Below, piece by piece: positions 15,439 through 25,914 of a stretch of DNA of 64,000 nucleotides (position 1 is its first letter; each line of letters starts with the position of its first letter). Both the position numbers and the translations under genes were made by a program. The stretch is from Diaphorobacter caeni. GTDB taxonomy: Bacteria; Pseudomonadota; Gammaproteobacteria; Burkholderiales; Burkholderiaceae_C. Below the pieces are notes generated by a model. The model saw nothing but the letters and a program-made list of their open reading frames with translations, was not told where the DNA came from and ran no database searches. Where the stretch lies: assembly GCF_015354245.1 (NCBI RefSeq), contig NZ_JADKYZ010000004.1:310001-374000 (forward strand), given 5' to 3'.

Positions 15439-17430
15439 ATGTCCTCATTGGCCCTCACCCTGCTCTATCTGCTTGCCGCCGTGCTGGCCGTCGTCGTCTG
15501 CCGCACGCTCAAGCAGCCGCCGATGCTGGGCTATCTGGCGGCAGGGGTGCTGATCGGGCCGCATGCGCTTGCGCTGGCCAGCAATTCCGAGGGCGTGCGC
15601 CATCTGGGCGAGTTCGGCGTGGTGTTCCTGATGTTCGCCATCGGCCTTGAATTCAGCCTTCCCAAGCTGCGCGCGATGCGCAAGTTCGTGTTCGGCCTCG
15701 GCCTCATGCAGGTGGTCGTGACCATGCTGCTGTCGTTCATCGGACTGATGCTGCTGTCGCGCTTCGTGGGTCGCGTCTGGGACATGAGCTGGCAGACCGC
15801 CGTGGCGCTCTCGGGCACGCTGGTGATGAGCAGCACCGCCATCGTCGTGAAGATGATGGCCGAGCGCGCGGAACTCGAATCCGAGCACGGCCGCCGCGTG
15901 ATGGGCATTCTGCTGTTCCAGGATCTGGCCGTGGTGCCGCTGCTGATTTTGATTCCCGCGCTCGGCGCCGCGCCCGACAAGCTGATCTGGGCGCTGCCGC
16001 TCGAAATGCTCAAGGCCGCCGCGCTGATCACCATTCTGCTGACCGGCGGCCAGCGCCTGATGCGCTGGTGGTTCAACCTCGTCGCGCGCAGGCACAGCGA
16101 GGAGCTTTTCATGCTCAACCTGCTGCTGTTCGCGCTCGGTCTCGCGTGGCTGACCGAGATGGCCGGACTGTCGCTGGCGCTCGGCGCGTTCATCGCGGGC
16201 GTGCTCGTGTCCGAGACCGAATACAAGCACCAGGTGGAAACCGACATCCGCCCCTTCCACGACGTGCTGCTGGGCCTGTTCTTCATCACCATCGGCATGC
16301 AGCTCGACTGGCACATCCTGCTCGAGCGCTGGGCGCTGGTGCTGCTGATGGTGACCGTGCCGATGCTGCTCAAGGCGCTGGTGATCTTCGCGATCTCGCG
16401 CTTCATGGGCGGCGCGGCGGGGGTGTCGCTGCGCACCGGCATCTATCTGGCGCAGGCGGGGGAATTCGGCTTCGTGCTGCTCACGCTCACCTCGGCGCAG
16501 GGGCTCATCCAGCCAGCGCTGATGAACCCGATTCTGGCGGCGATGGTCGTGTCCATGCTGATCACGCCGCTGCTCATCCAGTACAGCAACCGCATCGTCA
16601 TGCGGCTCGCCGCGAGCGACTGGATGATGCAGTCGCTGCAGATGACGCAGATCGCCCGCCAGGCCATCAACACCGATCACCACGTCGTGATCTGCGGCTA
16701 TGGCCGTTCGGGCCAGAATCTGGCGCGGCTGCTCCAGATCGAGCACATCCCCTACCTCGCGCTCGACCTCGACCCCGACCGTGTGCATCAGGCGGCCGCT
16801 GGCGGCGAATCGGTGGTCTACGGTGACGCCACCCGCCTGCAGGCCCTGATGGCCGCAGGTCTCGGCCGCGCGAGCGCGGTGGTCGTCACCCATCTGGACA
16901 CGCACGCCACGCTCAAGACGCTCGCCAACATCAAGAAGCACGCCCCCAACGTGCCGGTGATCGTGCGCACGGTGGACGACGCCAATCTCGACAAGCTGCA
17001 GCTCGCGGGCGCGAGCGAGGTCGTGCCCGAGGCCATCGAAGGCTCGCTGATGCTGGCGAGCCACGCGCTCGCGCTGGTCGGCGTGCCCATGCGCCGGGTG
17101 ATCCGCCTCGTGCGCGAGCAGCGCGAGGGCCGCTACCAGCTGCTGCGTGACTACTTCCACGGCGCGGACGACGACACCCCCGCCGAGCTCGATCAAGAGC
17201 GCCTGAAGTCCTTCACCCTGCCCTCGGGCGCCGCCGCTCTCGGCCGCGCGCTGCACGAGCTGGCGCTGGGCACGCGCGAGGTCCAGTTCGTCGCCGTGCG
17301 CCGCGCCAATGGCTCGGTCAGCGCCGACGCGACCGACCCGTCGCTGCTGGCCGAAGGCGATACACTCGTGCTGCGCGGCCTGCCCAAGGCGCTGGCCCTC
17401 ACCGAAGACCTGCTGCTGCGCGGCAAGTGA
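15439..17430 (+). CDS. Kef-type monovalent cation:proton antiporter (CPA2)
   Basis: 663 residues from the ATG at 15439. The first ~390 residues are a 12-13-helix Na+/H+ exchanger domain (QPPMLGYLAAGVLIGP, GVVFLMFAIGLEFSLPKL, GTLVMSSTAIVVKMM). An RCK/TrkA-N domain with CGYGRSGQNLARLL at about 416-430 follows, then a TrkA-C domain after about 565. This is the KefB/KefC/RosB arrangement: K+ efflux in exchange for H+, gated by nucleotide or glutathione binding to the RCK domain. No KefF/KefG ancillary gene is adjacent. apt follows after 33 bp and may be co-transcribed. Confidence 0.9.
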   Translation: MSSLALTLLYLLAAVLAVVVCRTLKQPPMLGYLAAGVLIGPHALALASNSEGVRHLGEFGVVFLMFAIGLEFSLPKLRAMRKFVFGLGLMQVVVTMLLSFIGLMLLSRFVGRVWDMSWQTAVALSGTLVMSSTAIVVKMMAERAELESEHGRRVMGILLFQDLAVVPLLILIPALGAAPDKLIWALPLEMLKAAALITILLTGGQRLMRWWFNLVARRHSEELFMLNLLLFALGLAWLTEMAGLSLALGAFIAGVLVSETEYKHQVETDIRPFHDVLLGLFFITIGMQLDWHILLERWALVLLMVTVPMLLKALVIFAISRFMGGAAGVSLRTGIYLAQAGEFGFVLLTLTSAQGLIQPALMNPILAAMVVSMLITPLLIQYSNRIVMRLAASDWMMQSLQMTQIARQAINTDHHVVICGYGRSGQNLARLLQIEHIPYLALDLDPDRVHQAAAGGESVVYGDATRLQALMAAGLGRASAVVVTHLDTHATLKTLANIKKHAPNVPVIVRTVDDANLDKLQLAGASEVVPEAIEGSLMLASHALALVGVPMRRVIRLVREQREGRYQLLRDYFHGADDDTPAELDQERLKSFTLPSGAAALGRALHELALGTREVQFVAVRRANGSVSADATDPSLLAEGDTLVLRGLPKALALTEDLLLRGK

Positions 17431-17463
17431 TCCCCGCCACCTCCCAACACCACACACCCCACC

Positions 17464-18021
17464 ATGCAGCATCCTTTGAGCGTCAACGAATACCTGCGCC
17501 AACACATGCGCACCGTGCCCGACTGGCCCGCACCCGGCGTGCAGTTCCGCGACATCACGCCGCTGCTGCAGGACCCCAAGGTGTTCCGCGTGCTCATCGA
17601 CGCCTTCGTGCACCGCTACATGGACAGGAACCTGCGCCCCGACGTGGTCGCCGGGCTCGATGCGCGCGGCTTCATCATCGGCGCGGTGATCGCGTATGAG
17701 CTCAACGTCGGCTTCGTGCCGATCCGCAAGAAGGGCAAGCTGCCCTTCACCACCGTCGAGGAAACCTACGAGCTCGAGTACGGCAGCGCCACCGTCGAGC
17801 TGCATTCCGACGCCGTCAAGCCCGGTGACCGCGTGCTGCTGATCGATGACCTGATCGCGACGGGCGGCACGATGATGGCCGGCAAGAAGCTGCTGGAGCG
17901 TCTGGGCGCCACCGTGACCGAGGGCGCGGTCATCGTCGATCTGCCGGAACTCGGCGGCTCCAGACGACTGCGCGATGCGGGCCTGAAGATCTTCAATCTG
18001 GTGGATTTCGAGGGCCACTGA
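17464..18021 (+). CDS. apt: Adenine phosphoribosyltransferase
   Basis: 185 residues. [16 protein letters not shown] near the start and the PRPP-binding motif [14 protein letters not shown] (about 125-138) identify the type I phosphoribosyltransferase Apt, which salvages adenine to AMP. It ends just before a strong terminator. Confidence 0.95.
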   Translation: MQHPLSVNEYLRQHMRTVPDWPAPGVQFRDITPLLQDPKVFRVLIDAFVHRYMDRNLRPDVVAGLDARGFIIGAVIAYELNVGFVPIRKKGKLPFTTVEETYELEYGSATVELHSDAVKPGDRVLLIDDLIATGGTMMAGKKLLERLGATVTEGAVIVDLPELGGSRRLRDAGLKIFNLVDFEGH

Positions 18022-18029
18022 CGGCCACA

Positions 18030-18068
18030 AAGCAAAACGCCGACCTCATCGTCGGCGTTCTGCTTTTT
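18030..18068 (+). terminator. Intrinsic terminator after apt
   Basis: AAAGCAAAACGCCGAC, CTCATC loop, GTCGGCGTTCTGCTTTTT: a long paired stem ending in a T-run, about 10 bp after the apt stop. Confidence 0.9.
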
Positions 18069-18127
18069 ACGCTTTGCGTTTTGCGCTCAGCCCAGGTCAC
18101 AGCAACCGTCAGAGCGTGCTTGCGATC

Positions 18128-19174
18128 TCATTGCAGATCGCCGTACTGGGTCGCGCTCAGGTCCGAGCTGGCCGAATCGGCAGGCATCTCCGTGTCCGCG
18201 AAGCCGGAAGCAATCGAAGGCTGGAGCAGCGGCGAGCGGGACATCGGTCCGCTGCGCACGGTCGTTCCCGGACGTTCGGCAGCCGACGCCGGACGCGCCG
18301 CGCCATTGGAAGCTCCGGTGCCGCTGAGCGCACGCTTGAAGGCCGCGACCTCGTCGTCCTCGATGGGGTCAAAGTTGCCGAGTCCCCCGGCGGCGCTCGC
18401 GCCATGGCTGCCGTTGATCGTGTTCACTCCATTGAGTTCATTGAGGCCATTGGCTCCATTGACGCCGTTGCGGGAGGCAGCCACTGGCGCCGAGCGGACG
18501 GGCGCGAGTGGCGCATGCGCGCTGTCCAGCAGCGGGCTGCGCAGGCTGTTGAGCGGCGACAAGCCCGAGTTGCCGCGCAGCGGAGCCATGCCAGAATTGC
18601 CGCGCAGCGGCGCAGGCGCGGAGGTGCGTGCCTCATATGAGCCCACCGGCATGACGGGCGCACGAATCGTGTGGGGAGTGGCAGAAGCAGTGGCCGGTGC
18701 GGACTCCTTGTCCGCCGCGCGGCGCATGCGCAGGCCCAGGCCCAGACCCGCGGCCGTGTTGTCGTGCATGCGCCAATAGACGGCGGTCACCAGAATCTCG
18801 AAGCGCGCCTTGGCGCTCTGGGTGATCAGGCTTTCGATTTCGCCCAGCCGGGCCGTGCTGGCACCGTACTCGCGGGCCAGATCGATCATGACTACGAACT
18901 GCTGACCATTCTGGTCAAGCGACAGCACCTTGAATTTGTAGCCTGCCGACAACACACCGGCACGCGCCATCGCGTCGCGGACCACCATGTAGAGCGCCTC
19001 GCGACGCTCCATGCGAACGTTCTTGCGCGCCAACTGCTCGGCTTGCTCAGCGAGCTTGGGCGCGCGAGCCTGTGCCTGAGCCGCAGCGGCGGCCGCTTGG
19101 GACGGGCTTGGCTGCGCCTTGCGCGGCGCAGCGCCCGGAGAGGGTCTTCGTGAGAACCAACTGAAAAAAGACAT
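18128..19174 (-). CDS. Hypothetical low-complexity protein with internal repeats, 348 aa
   Basis: I recognise no family. The N-terminus is MSFFSWFSRRPSPG followed by an Ala/Gln-rich stretch. A folded-looking core spans about residues 45-150 (REALYMVVRDAMARAGVLSAGYKFKVLSLDQNGQQFVVMIDL, RFEILVTAVYWRMHDN). The rest is disordered with two repeat types: APLRGNSGM/APLRGNSGL/SPLNSLRSPL, and an NG-rich run (NGVNGANGLNELNGVNTINGS). The end is acidic and Ser-rich. No signal peptide or transmembrane helix. It stands alone between convergent and divergent neighbours. Confidence 0.7.
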   Translation of the reverse strand: MSFFSWFSRRPSPGAAPRKAQPSPSQAAAAAAQAQARAPKLAEQAEQLARKNVRMERREALYMVVRDAMARAGVLSAGYKFKVLSLDQNGQQFVVMIDLAREYGASTARLGEIESLITQSAKARFEILVTAVYWRMHDNTAAGLGLGLRMRRAADKESAPATASATPHTIRAPVMPVGSYEARTSAPAPLRGNSGMAPLRGNSGLSPLNSLRSPLLDSAHAPLAPVRSAPVAASRNGVNGANGLNELNGVNTINGSHGASAAGGLGNFDPIEDDEVAAFKRALSGTGASNGAARPASAAERPGTTVRSGPMSRSPLLQPSIASGFADTEMPADSASSDLSATQYGDLQ

Positions 19175-19306
19175 GGCGCACCTGAAATGAAGCGCTTTGA
19201 AAAATGCGCAAATAAGTGTACAGCGCTACCCTAAAGCGCATGCTACTGGTCAGCCAAGAAGTTAGCCAGTCTTTTTTTGATGTGAGTTAAATCAAATATC
19301 TATCAA

Positions 19307-19801
19307 TCAAGTAGAGGCCACACGGCGTTTGCGATTGCCCAGGCGCTTAGACAGCACCGCCCCCACCGCCATCACCAGGTGCAGCGCCACCGCTGGCTGG
19401 CGATTGGACAACTCGGTGAAACGCATCGCCGGCAGGCTCCAGAGCTTGCACGGCGATCCCGCCTGCACCGTGGCCGAGCGCGGCAGGTGCGAGAAGAACG
19501 CTCCCTCACCCACCACCGAGCCGGGGCCGACGATGGCCAGACGCAGACGCTGCTTCTCGTCCTCGAAGTGCACGCTCAGCGTGCCGCTCTCCAGCAGATA
19601 CAGCGTGCGATCGCTCGTGCCCTGCGCAAACAGCACCTGTCCCGCCGGCAACGACACCGGCAGCAGATAGGGAGCCAGCAGATCCCATTGCTCCGCATTG
19701 AGCACATTGTTCAGGCTGTCATCCGCGTTGGCGTGACTGATGGCCTGCACCAGTCCATGCAGATCCACCTTGCCATCGCTTCTTGTAACTATCGTATTCA
19801 T
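19307..19801 (-). CDS. Cyclic-nucleotide-binding-domain protein without HTH
   Basis: 164 residues with a single CRP-like cNMP-binding domain: LPAGQVLFAQGTSDRTLYLLESGTLSVH, then the phosphate-binding cassette region GPGSVVGEGAFFSHLPRSATVQA. After the C-helix it ends with a basic RLGNRKRRVAST tail, and no winged helix follows. It could bind cAMP or c-di-GMP as a stand-alone sensor. The cassette GEGAFF...RSA is close to the canonical GE(L/I)AL...RxA, so nucleotide binding is plausible. The partner is unknown. Confidence 0.8.
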   Translation of the reverse strand: MNTIVTRSDGKVDLHGLVQAISHANADDSLNNVLNAEQWDLLAPYLLPVSLPAGQVLFAQGTSDRTLYLLESGTLSVHFEDEKQRLRLAIVGPGSVVGEGAFFSHLPRSATVQAGSPCKLWSLPAMRFTELSNRQPAVALHLVMAVGAVLSKRLGNRKRRVAST

Positions 19802-20031
19802 GGCATGGAAGCTAAATTGATTGTAAAAAATCGCACCCGCCTGCCCGCACCCGGAATGGTCTCCACACGGTGCGCAGCACGCGAATTCGCGCGAATGATG
19901 AAACGTTTGCCCACAATTTAATCAGTTCTTGCGGATTACTCAAGCATCGCATGATTTCCGGCACTTGTGCGGACCGGATTCAATGTGCATGCCGCCCTCC
20001 AGGAACATGTTGCGAGCGCGACGGAGTCGGC
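19802..20031. other. Intergenic region, no gene seen
   Basis: 230 bp upstream of the cNMP gene and downstream of the isomerase gene, both on the minus strand. It presumably holds the cNMP-gene promoter; I see no conserved element that I would name. Confidence 0.3.
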
Positions 20032-20853
20032 TCACGCACGAGACGCTGTCGTGTCGGCACATGACGCGCTCATCCAGCCCAGTCCCGCGCTCGTCCCCCC
20101 CGCCACCGCGCCGCGCGCGGGGCGGTATTCGCAGCCGATCCAGCCGTCAAAGTCCAGACCGTCGATCAGCGCGAAGAGATACGGGTAGTTGATTTCCCCC
20201 ACGTCGGGCTCGTGCCGCTCGGGCACGCCGGCGATCTGCAGGTGGCCGACACGGCCCGTCGGCAAATGGCGGCGGATCCGGGTCGCCAGATCGCCCTCGA
20301 CGATCTGGCAGTGGTAGAGGTCCATCTGCACCAGCACGTTCGGCTCGCCAATCTCGGCCACCAGCGCGTGGGCATCGTCCTGTCGCGACAGGAAGTAACC
20401 CGGCATGTCGCGGCCATTGATCGGCTCCAGCAGGATGCGGATGCCGTGCTCACCGGCAAGCCGTGCGGCCCAACGGACGTTGTTCACATAGAGGCGGTGC
20501 GCCTCGGCCCGCTCCAGGCCGCTTGGCACCAGCCCCGCCATCACGTGGATGCGCGGGCAGTCCAGCGCGCGCGCATAGTGCACCGCCCGTTCGATGCCCT
20601 CGCGAAATTCCGCCTCGCGCCCCGGCAGGCAGGCCGTGCCACGCTCGCCCGCGTCCCAATCGCCGGGCGGAGCATTGAACAGCACCTGCGTGAGCCCATG
20701 GCGCCTCAGTCGCTCGGCCAATTGCTCCGGCGCGAAGGCGTAGGGGAACAGGAACTCCACGCCCTGAAAACCATCGGCGGCGGCCGCGGCAAAGCGGTCG
20801 AGAAAATCCAGCTCGTTGTAGAGCATGGACAGGTTGGCGGCAAAACGCGGCAT
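20032..20853 (-). CDS. Hydroxypyruvate isomerase (Hyi family)
   Basis: 273 residues, TIM-barrel xylose-isomerase-like fold. [35 protein letters not shown] is the signature N-terminus. [15 protein letters not shown] and [14 protein letters not shown] supply metal ligands (Glu, Asp, His), and the end has GWIGCEYRP. It interconverts hydroxypyruvate and tartronate semialdehyde; the related OtnI acts on 2-oxo-tetronate phosphates. There are no glyoxylate genes next to it, so the exact substrate is open. It is 70 bp downstream of mnmE on the same strand. Confidence 0.85.
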   Translation of the reverse strand: MPRFAANLSMLYNELDFLDRFAAAAADGFQGVEFLFPYAFAPEQLAERLRRHGLTQVLFNAPPGDWDAGERGTACLPGREAEFREGIERAVHYARALDCPRIHVMAGLVPSGLERAEAHRLYVNNVRWAARLAGEHGIRILLEPINGRDMPGYFLSRQDDAHALVAEIGEPNVLVQMDLYHCQIVEGDLATRIRRHLPTGRVGHLQIAGVPERHEPDVGEINYPYLFALIDGLDFDGWIGCEYRPARGAVAGGTSAGLGWMSASCADTTASRA

Positions 20854-20923
20854 GCGCGGTCTCCTGATGGTGGTGCAAGCGAGTAGGCAGCGGGCGGTGG
20901 GCAGCAGGCGGCGGGCCGCCGGC

Positions 20924-22327
20924 TCACTTGCCGATGCAGAACGACGAGAAGATCACGCCGAGCAGGTCATCCGACGTGAACTCGCCGGTGATGGTGTTGA
21001 GCGCATTCTGCGACAGGCGCAGTTCTTCGGCCAGCAGATCGAGCGCCGGGCTGTTCGCGTGGATCTGCGCGGCCGACTCCATCAGGTGCGCGTCCACTTC
21101 GCGCAGCGCGGCAATGTGGCGCGCACGCGCGATGTAGAGTCCTTCCGGCGCCGATTGCCAGCCCGCGATCTCCAGGAGCTTGCGGCGCAGCTCCTCCAGC
21201 CCGTCGCCCGTGCGTGCGGAGAGCCGCACCTGCGCCATGCGCCCTGCCTGCAGTTCGGCGGGCGCGGTCACGCTGGCCGCGTCCGTCTTGTTCCACACAT
21301 CGATCACCGGCACCTTCTCGTGCAGCTGCTCGGCCAGCTCGGCGGCGATCTGCGCGTCCACGGCCACGTAGCCAGCGTCGTTCATCCGCGTCAGGTCATG
21401 GAGGAAGAGCACCGCGTCGGCCGCCTTGATTTCCTCCCACGCGCGCGCGATGCCGATCTTCTCGACCTCGTCATCGCTCTCGCGCAGCCCGGCCGTGTCG
21501 ATCACATGCAGCGGCACGCCCTCGATCTGGATGGTCTGCTGCACCTTGTCGCGCGTCGTGCCGGCAATCGGCGTGACGATGGCAAGCTCCGCCCCGGCAA
21601 GCGCATTGAGCAGCGAGCTCTTGCCCGCGTTCGGCTGACCGGCGATCACCACCTTGATGCCCTCGCGCAGCAGCGCGCCCTGCTGCGCTCGCTGCATCAC
21701 CGCGCCAAGCTGCAACTGCAGGCGCTCCAGCTGCCCGGCTGCGTCGGCCTTCTTCAGAAAATCGATTTCCTCTTCGGGAAAGTCCAGCGTTGCCTCGACC
21801 AGCATGCGCAGATGGATCAGCGCATCGCGCAGCGTATGGATCTCCTTGGAGAACGCGCCCGAGAGCGAGCGCCCCGCGCTGCGCGCAGCCGCCTCGGTGC
21901 TCGCGTCGATCAGATCGGCGATCGCCTCGGCCTGCGCCAGATCGATCTTGTTGTTGAAAAAAGCGCGCTGCGTGAATTCGCCCGGCTCGGCCAGACGCAG
22001 TTGCGGCAGCGCCTCGCGCGCAAGTTCCATACAGCGTGCCACCAGCAACTGCAACACCACCGGGCCGCCATGCGCCTGCAGCTCCAGAACGTCCTCGCCG
22101 GTGTAGCTGTGCGGGCCAGGAAAAAACAACGCCAGCCCGCGATCGATGGCCTGCCCGGCCGCATCCGGAAACGGCAGGTAGTGCGCCTCGCGCGCATTGA
22201 GCTTGCGGCCCAGCAGTCGCTCAACGAATCCCGCCAGCCCCTTGCCCGACACCCGCACGATCCCCACGGCCCCGCGTCCTGGAGCGGTGGCGATGGCAAC
22301 GATGGGGTCGGCGTGGCGTGGAAGCAT
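20924..22327 (-). CDS. mnmE: tRNA uridine-5-carboxymethylaminomethyl modification GTPase MnmE
   Basis: 467 residues. The N-terminal folate-binding domain ([26 protein letters not shown]) is followed by a helical domain with an inserted G domain (G1 GQPNAGKSS at about 229, [20 protein letters not shown]) and the C-terminal CIGK motif with the conserved Cys. With MnmG it modifies U34 of several tRNAs. In many proteobacteria it lies beside yidC near the origin, as here, although a solute-binding-protein gene is inserted between them. Confidence 0.96.
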   Translation of the reverse strand: MLPRHADPIVAIATAPGRGAVGIVRVSGKGLAGFVERLLGRKLNAREAHYLPFPDAAGQAIDRGLALFFPGPHSYTGEDVLELQAHGGPVVLQLLVARCMELAREALPQLRLAEPGEFTQRAFFNNKIDLAQAEAIADLIDASTEAAARSAGRSLSGAFSKEIHTLRDALIHLRMLVEATLDFPEEEIDFLKKADAAGQLERLQLQLGAVMQRAQQGALLREGIKVVIAGQPNAGKSSLLNALAGAELAIVTPIAGTTRDKVQQTIQIEGVPLHVIDTAGLRESDDEVEKIGIARAWEEIKAADAVLFLHDLTRMNDAGYVAVDAQIAAELAEQLHEKVPVIDVWNKTDAASVTAPAELQAGRMAQVRLSARTGDGLEELRRKLLEIAGWQSAPEGLYIARARHIAALREVDAHLMESAAQIHANSPALDLLAEELRLSQNALNTITGEFTSDDLLGVIFSSFCIGK

Positions 22328-22385
22328 GGTGAGAGTCTGAAATCGAATGGGCGCAAATGCTGGCAGCGATCATAGCCAGCGCATG

Positions 22386-22410
22386 AAAAAAGCCCGCTTT
22401 CGCGGGCTTT
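22386..22410 (-). terminator. Intrinsic terminator after the solute-binding-protein gene
   Basis: On the minus strand AAAGCCCGC-GAAA-GCGGGCTTT is followed by T residues; it lies 34 bp beyond the stop at 22444 and isolates that gene from mnmE. Confidence 0.88.
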
Positions 22411-22443
22411 GCAAGCATAGCCGACGGGCGGCTCAGGTGATGC

Positions 22444-24030
22444 TCACTTGAGCGTCGTCCAATTCGGCATCGGACGGTCATCCGCGCGGTGCTGGGTGGT
22501 CACGCCCTTGCGCATGGCCCAGGGGCGGATCTGGTGGTGAACGGGCAGGTAGTAGTACTCGTCCTTGACCAGCTTGAGCGCATCGTGGATCAGCGCGTCG
22601 CGCTTGCCGGCGTCCATCTCGACCTTGATCTGGTTGATCATGCCGTCGAGCTTGGCGTCGCTGAAGCGGCCGGCGTTGTAAGTGCCCACACCCTTGCCAT
22701 CCTTGGTGGCCATGAGCGCGTCGAGCGAGTACAGCGAATCGAAGGTCGCGACGCCCCAGCCGAACAGGTAGGCGCTGACTTCGGCGTTCATCACGCGGGT
22801 GACGTACTGGGCCATCGGCGCGGTCTTGAGGTTGGTCTTCACGCCGATGCGGGTCCACATCGCGGTCACGGCCTGGCAGATGGCTTCATCGTTGACGTAG
22901 CGGTCATTCGGGCACTCGAGGTTCAGCGAGAAACCGTTCGGATAGCCCGCGTCGGCCAGCAGCTTCTTGGCGGCTTCGACGTCGTACTTGGAGGCCCGCG
23001 CATCGAGTTCCTTGGTCGAGCCATGAACCATCGGCGCGACCATGACGCCCGCGTTGACCGACAGGCCACGCATGGTGCGGTCGTGGATGCCGGCGATGTC
23101 GATGGCCTGATACAGGGCCTGACGCACGCGCTTGTCCTTGAGCGGGTTCTTGCCCGGCGTGCCGGCGCCGGGGAGCTCGTCGCGAAACTGGTCGAGGCCC
23201 AGATAGATGGTGCGGTTTTCCGCGCCTTCGATGATCTTGATGTCGGGGCTGGCCTTCATGCGGGCCAGATCCTGCGGAGGTGGATCGACCACAAAGTCGA
23301 CCTGGCCGGAGATCAGCGCGGCCGAGCGGGTGGCTGCGGACTTGATGGGGGTGAACACCACCTCGTCGATGTTGCCCTTGGGCTGATCCCACCAGTTCGG
23401 GTTCTTCTTCAAGACCAGCTTCACGTCGGGCTGCCAGCTCACGAGCTGGAAGGGGCCGGTGCCGTTGGCGTTGCGGGAGGCGAAGTTTTCTTCCTTGCTC
23501 GCGTAGTCCTGCGACTTCGTCGAGTTGTTCTTCTCGGCCCATGCCTTGTTCATGATGCGCGCTTCGGTCAGGTCGCGCAGCAGCGTCGGGTTGGGGCCCT
23601 TGAGGATCAGGTCGACGGTGAAGTCGTCGACCTTCTTGATTTCCTGAATGCTCGCCACCGAGGCGATCATGTTCGACGGCTTGGTGCCCGCGCGGGTGAG
23701 GGAGAACACCACGTCGTCGGCGGTGAACGGTGCACCGTCATGGAATTTCACGCCCTTGCGCAGCTCGAAGCGCACCTGCGTGGGGGAGACCTGCGTCCAT
23801 TTGGTGGCCAGGGCAGGGACGGTCTGGTACTTGTCGTCGTAGCGCACCAGGCTCTCGTAGACCTGCTGCATGTAGGCATGCGTGGTCTGGTGGTTCTGCG
23901 ACATGGGGTCGGTGGTGAGAATGTCGTTCGCACCGGCCGTGCGCAGGGTCACGGCGCTGGCCGAGCTGCCGATGGCCGCCAGCAGCGCCGCCGCAAGAAT
24001 TCCCCGCTTGAAACTCGCTCCTCGATTCAT
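22444..24030 (-). CDS. ABC-transporter peptide/nickel-type solute-binding protein (family 5)
   Basis: 528 residues. A signal peptide (FKRGILAAALLAAIGSSASA) is cleaved near residue 26. The body is SBP family 5: DPMSQNHQTTHAYMQQVYESLVRYD, WTQVSPTQVRFELRKGVKFHDGAPFTADDVVFSL and RVRQALYQAID. These receptors deliver oligopeptides, dipeptides or other amino compounds to Dpp/Opp permeases in the periplasm. No permease or ATPase genes are adjacent, so it is an orphan receptor with its own terminator, inserted between mnmE and yidC. Confidence 0.9.
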   Translation of the reverse strand: MNRGASFKRGILAAALLAAIGSSASAVTLRTAGANDILTTDPMSQNHQTTHAYMQQVYESLVRYDDKYQTVPALATKWTQVSPTQVRFELRKGVKFHDGAPFTADDVVFSLTRAGTKPSNMIASVASIQEIKKVDDFTVDLILKGPNPTLLRDLTEARIMNKAWAEKNNSTKSQDYASKEENFASRNANGTGPFQLVSWQPDVKLVLKKNPNWWDQPKGNIDEVVFTPIKSAATRSAALISGQVDFVVDPPPQDLARMKASPDIKIIEGAENRTIYLGLDQFRDELPGAGTPGKNPLKDKRVRQALYQAIDIAGIHDRTMRGLSVNAGVMVAPMVHGSTKELDARASKYDVEAAKKLLADAGYPNGFSLNLECPNDRYVNDEAICQAVTAMWTRIGVKTNLKTAPMAQYVTRVMNAEVSAYLFGWGVATFDSLYSLDALMATKDGKGVGTYNAGRFSDAKLDGMINQIKVEMDAGKRDALIHDALKLVKDEYYYLPVHHQIRPWAMRKGVTTQHRADDRPMPNWTTLK

Positions 24031-24136
24031 ATCCCTGACTCCTAGATGTTGAGTTCATGCCCGTGAATTGGCAGTCATCTCCGCTTGCAAGGGTTGTGCC
24101 ATTTCGGACAAAGAGACTTGCATGCTACCGAAAACG

Positions 24137-24161
24137 ACAAAGGCCGCGTAGCGGCCTTTGT
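24137..24161 (-). terminator. Intrinsic terminator of the rpmH-rnpA-yidD-yidC operon
   Basis: ACAAAGGCCGC-loop-GCGGCCTTTGT, with T-rich sequence after it in both directions, 55 bp past the yidC stop. Confidence 0.8.
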
Positions 24162-24216
24162 GCGTTTTAGCTAGGGATAAACGCTCAAGCGATCAAGCGT
24201 TTTTCATGCCATTCAA

Positions 24217-25914
24217 CTACTTGAATTTCGGCAGGTTGAATTGGGGCGGCACCCCCATGCGCGTGTTGATGATCCACTGCTGCGCGATCGACAGAATGTT
24301 GTTCGTCAGCCAGTACAGCACGAGGCCGGCCGGGAAGAAGAAGAACATCACCGAGAACATCAGCGGCATGATCCACATGAGCTTGGCCTGCATCGGATCG
24401 GGCGGTGCGGGGTTCAGCGCGGTCTGCAGCAGCGACGACAGCATCATCAACAGCGGCAGGATGAAGAACGGATCGGGCACCGAGAGGTCATGGATCCAGC
24501 CGATCCATGGCGCGTTGCGGATTTCCACGCTCGACTGCAGCACCCAGTACAGCGCCATGAACACCGGCATCTGGATCAGGATAGGCAGGCAGCCACCCAT
24601 CGGGTTGACCTTCTCCTCGCGGTAGATGCGCATCATCTCCTGCTGCATCTGCTGCGGCTTGTCCTTCAGGCGCTCGCGCATTTCCTGAATGCGTGGATTG
24701 ATCGCCTTCATCTTGGCCATCGAGGAGTAGGCCTTGGCGTTGAACCAGTAGAACGCGATCTTCAGCAGCAGCACCAGCGCCACGATCGACCAGCCCCAGT
24801 TGCCGATGAACTTGTGCAGCTCGGACAGCAGCCAGTACAGCGGCTTGGCCAGAATGGTCAGCCAGCCGTAGTCCTTGACCAGCTCAAGGCCGGGCGCCAG
24901 CGATTCGAGCACGGGCTCGACCTGCGGGCCCGCGAACAGGCGCGCGTTGAGCGTCTTGGTCTGGCCTGGCTCCACGGTGCCCACCGGCGTGATCATGCCG
25001 GCGGCGTAGAGCTTGTCGCCCACCTTGTTCACGAAGTTCTCGCGCTGCGTGCCGTCACCCAGCAGCCAGGCGCTCGCGAAGTAGTGCTGCACCATCGCCA
25101 CGAAGCCCGCATCCGAAGTCTTCTCGATGCTGACCTTGTTGTTGTCGATGTCCTTGAAGGTGACCTTCTGGTACTTCTTCTCGGTGGTGTAGACGGCCGG
25201 GCCGGTGAATGTCGAGTAGAACGGGGTCTGGTCGCCGGACTCCGTGTTGTCACGCACCAGCTGCATGTACAGACGCGGGTTCACGGCGGCGCCGCTGTTG
25301 TTCACGACGTCGTGCTGCACGGCCACGTCATACGCGCCACGCTTGAGCGTGTAGGTCTTGACCAGCTTCACGCCGCCGACTTCGGCGGATTCAAAGCGCA
25401 GCTGCACGGAATCCTGACCGTCCTTGAGCTCACGCGCGCCCGGTTGCACGGTCATCGCGGTCTTGTGGGTCGGGAAGGTGCCGCCGATCAGGCCGGACTG
25501 GCTCAGATACTTGTGCGTGGCCGAGTCGTCGAACAGCACCACGGGCTGGGGAGGCGTGGACTTGTCGAAATACTGGAGCAGCTCGGCGTGCTTGAGCGTG
25601 CCGCCTTCGCTGTCGAAGGTCAGGCGCAGCACGTCGTTGGCGACGACCACGTCCTGGCGCGGCGCGGCGGCGGGAGCGGCTGGCGCAGCGGTGGCACCCG
25701 GCACGTCGGCGGCGCCCGCAACGGCGGCGGAAGCCGTCGGCACGGTCGCGTCTGCGGCGCCGGAGGCGGCATCCGCTGGCGACTTGGCGGTCTGTGCCTG
25801 CGGAACGGGGAAGAAGGTGGCTTTCTGGCCGTTATGTACTTGCCACTTGTCCCACAGGAGAACCAGCGAGAAGGCAAATATCACCCACAGTATGGTGCGG
25901 CGAATATCGTTCAT
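24217..25914 (-). CDS. yidC: Membrane protein insertase YidC
   Basis: 565 residues. An N-terminal membrane anchor ([17 protein letters not shown]) and an Ala/Pro-rich linker precede the periplasmic beta-supersandwich domain (about 90-340). The conserved five-helix core follows ([76 protein letters not shown]). It inserts and folds inner-membrane proteins with or without Sec. Its start overlaps the yidD stop by 4 bp. Confidence 0.96.
   Translation of the reverse strand: MNDIRRTILWVIFAFSLVLLWDKWQVHNGQKATFFPVPQAQTAKSPADAASGAADATVPTASAAVAGAADVPGATAAPAAPAAAPRQDVVVANDVLRLTFDSEGGTLKHAELLQYFDKSTPPQPVVLFDDSATHKYLSQSGLIGGTFPTHKTAMTVQPGARELKDGQDSVQLRFESAEVGGVKLVKTYTLKRGAYDVAVQHDVVNNSGAAVNPRLYMQLVRDNTESGDQTPFYSTFTGPAVYTTEKKYQKVTFKDIDNNKVSIEKTSDAGFVAMVQHYFASAWLLGDGTQRENFVNKVGDKLYAAGMITPVGTVEPGQTKTLNARLFAGPQVEPVLESLAPGLELVKDYGWLTILAKPLYWLLSELHKFIGNWGWSIVALVLLLKIAFYWFNAKAYSSMAKMKAINPRIQEMRERLKDKPQQMQQEMMRIYREEKVNPMGGCLPILIQMPVFMALYWVLQSSVEIRNAPWIGWIHDLSVPDPFFILPLLMMLSSLLQTALNPAPPDPMQAKLMWIMPLMFSVMFFFFPAGLVLYWLTNNILSIAQQWIINTRMGVPPQFNLPKFK

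Noticed and set aside
15445-18030. Long minus-strand frame opposite the Kef-type antiporter and apt
   Set aside because: The His/Gln/Arg-rich, motif-free translation is the shadow of the antiporter's coding strand.
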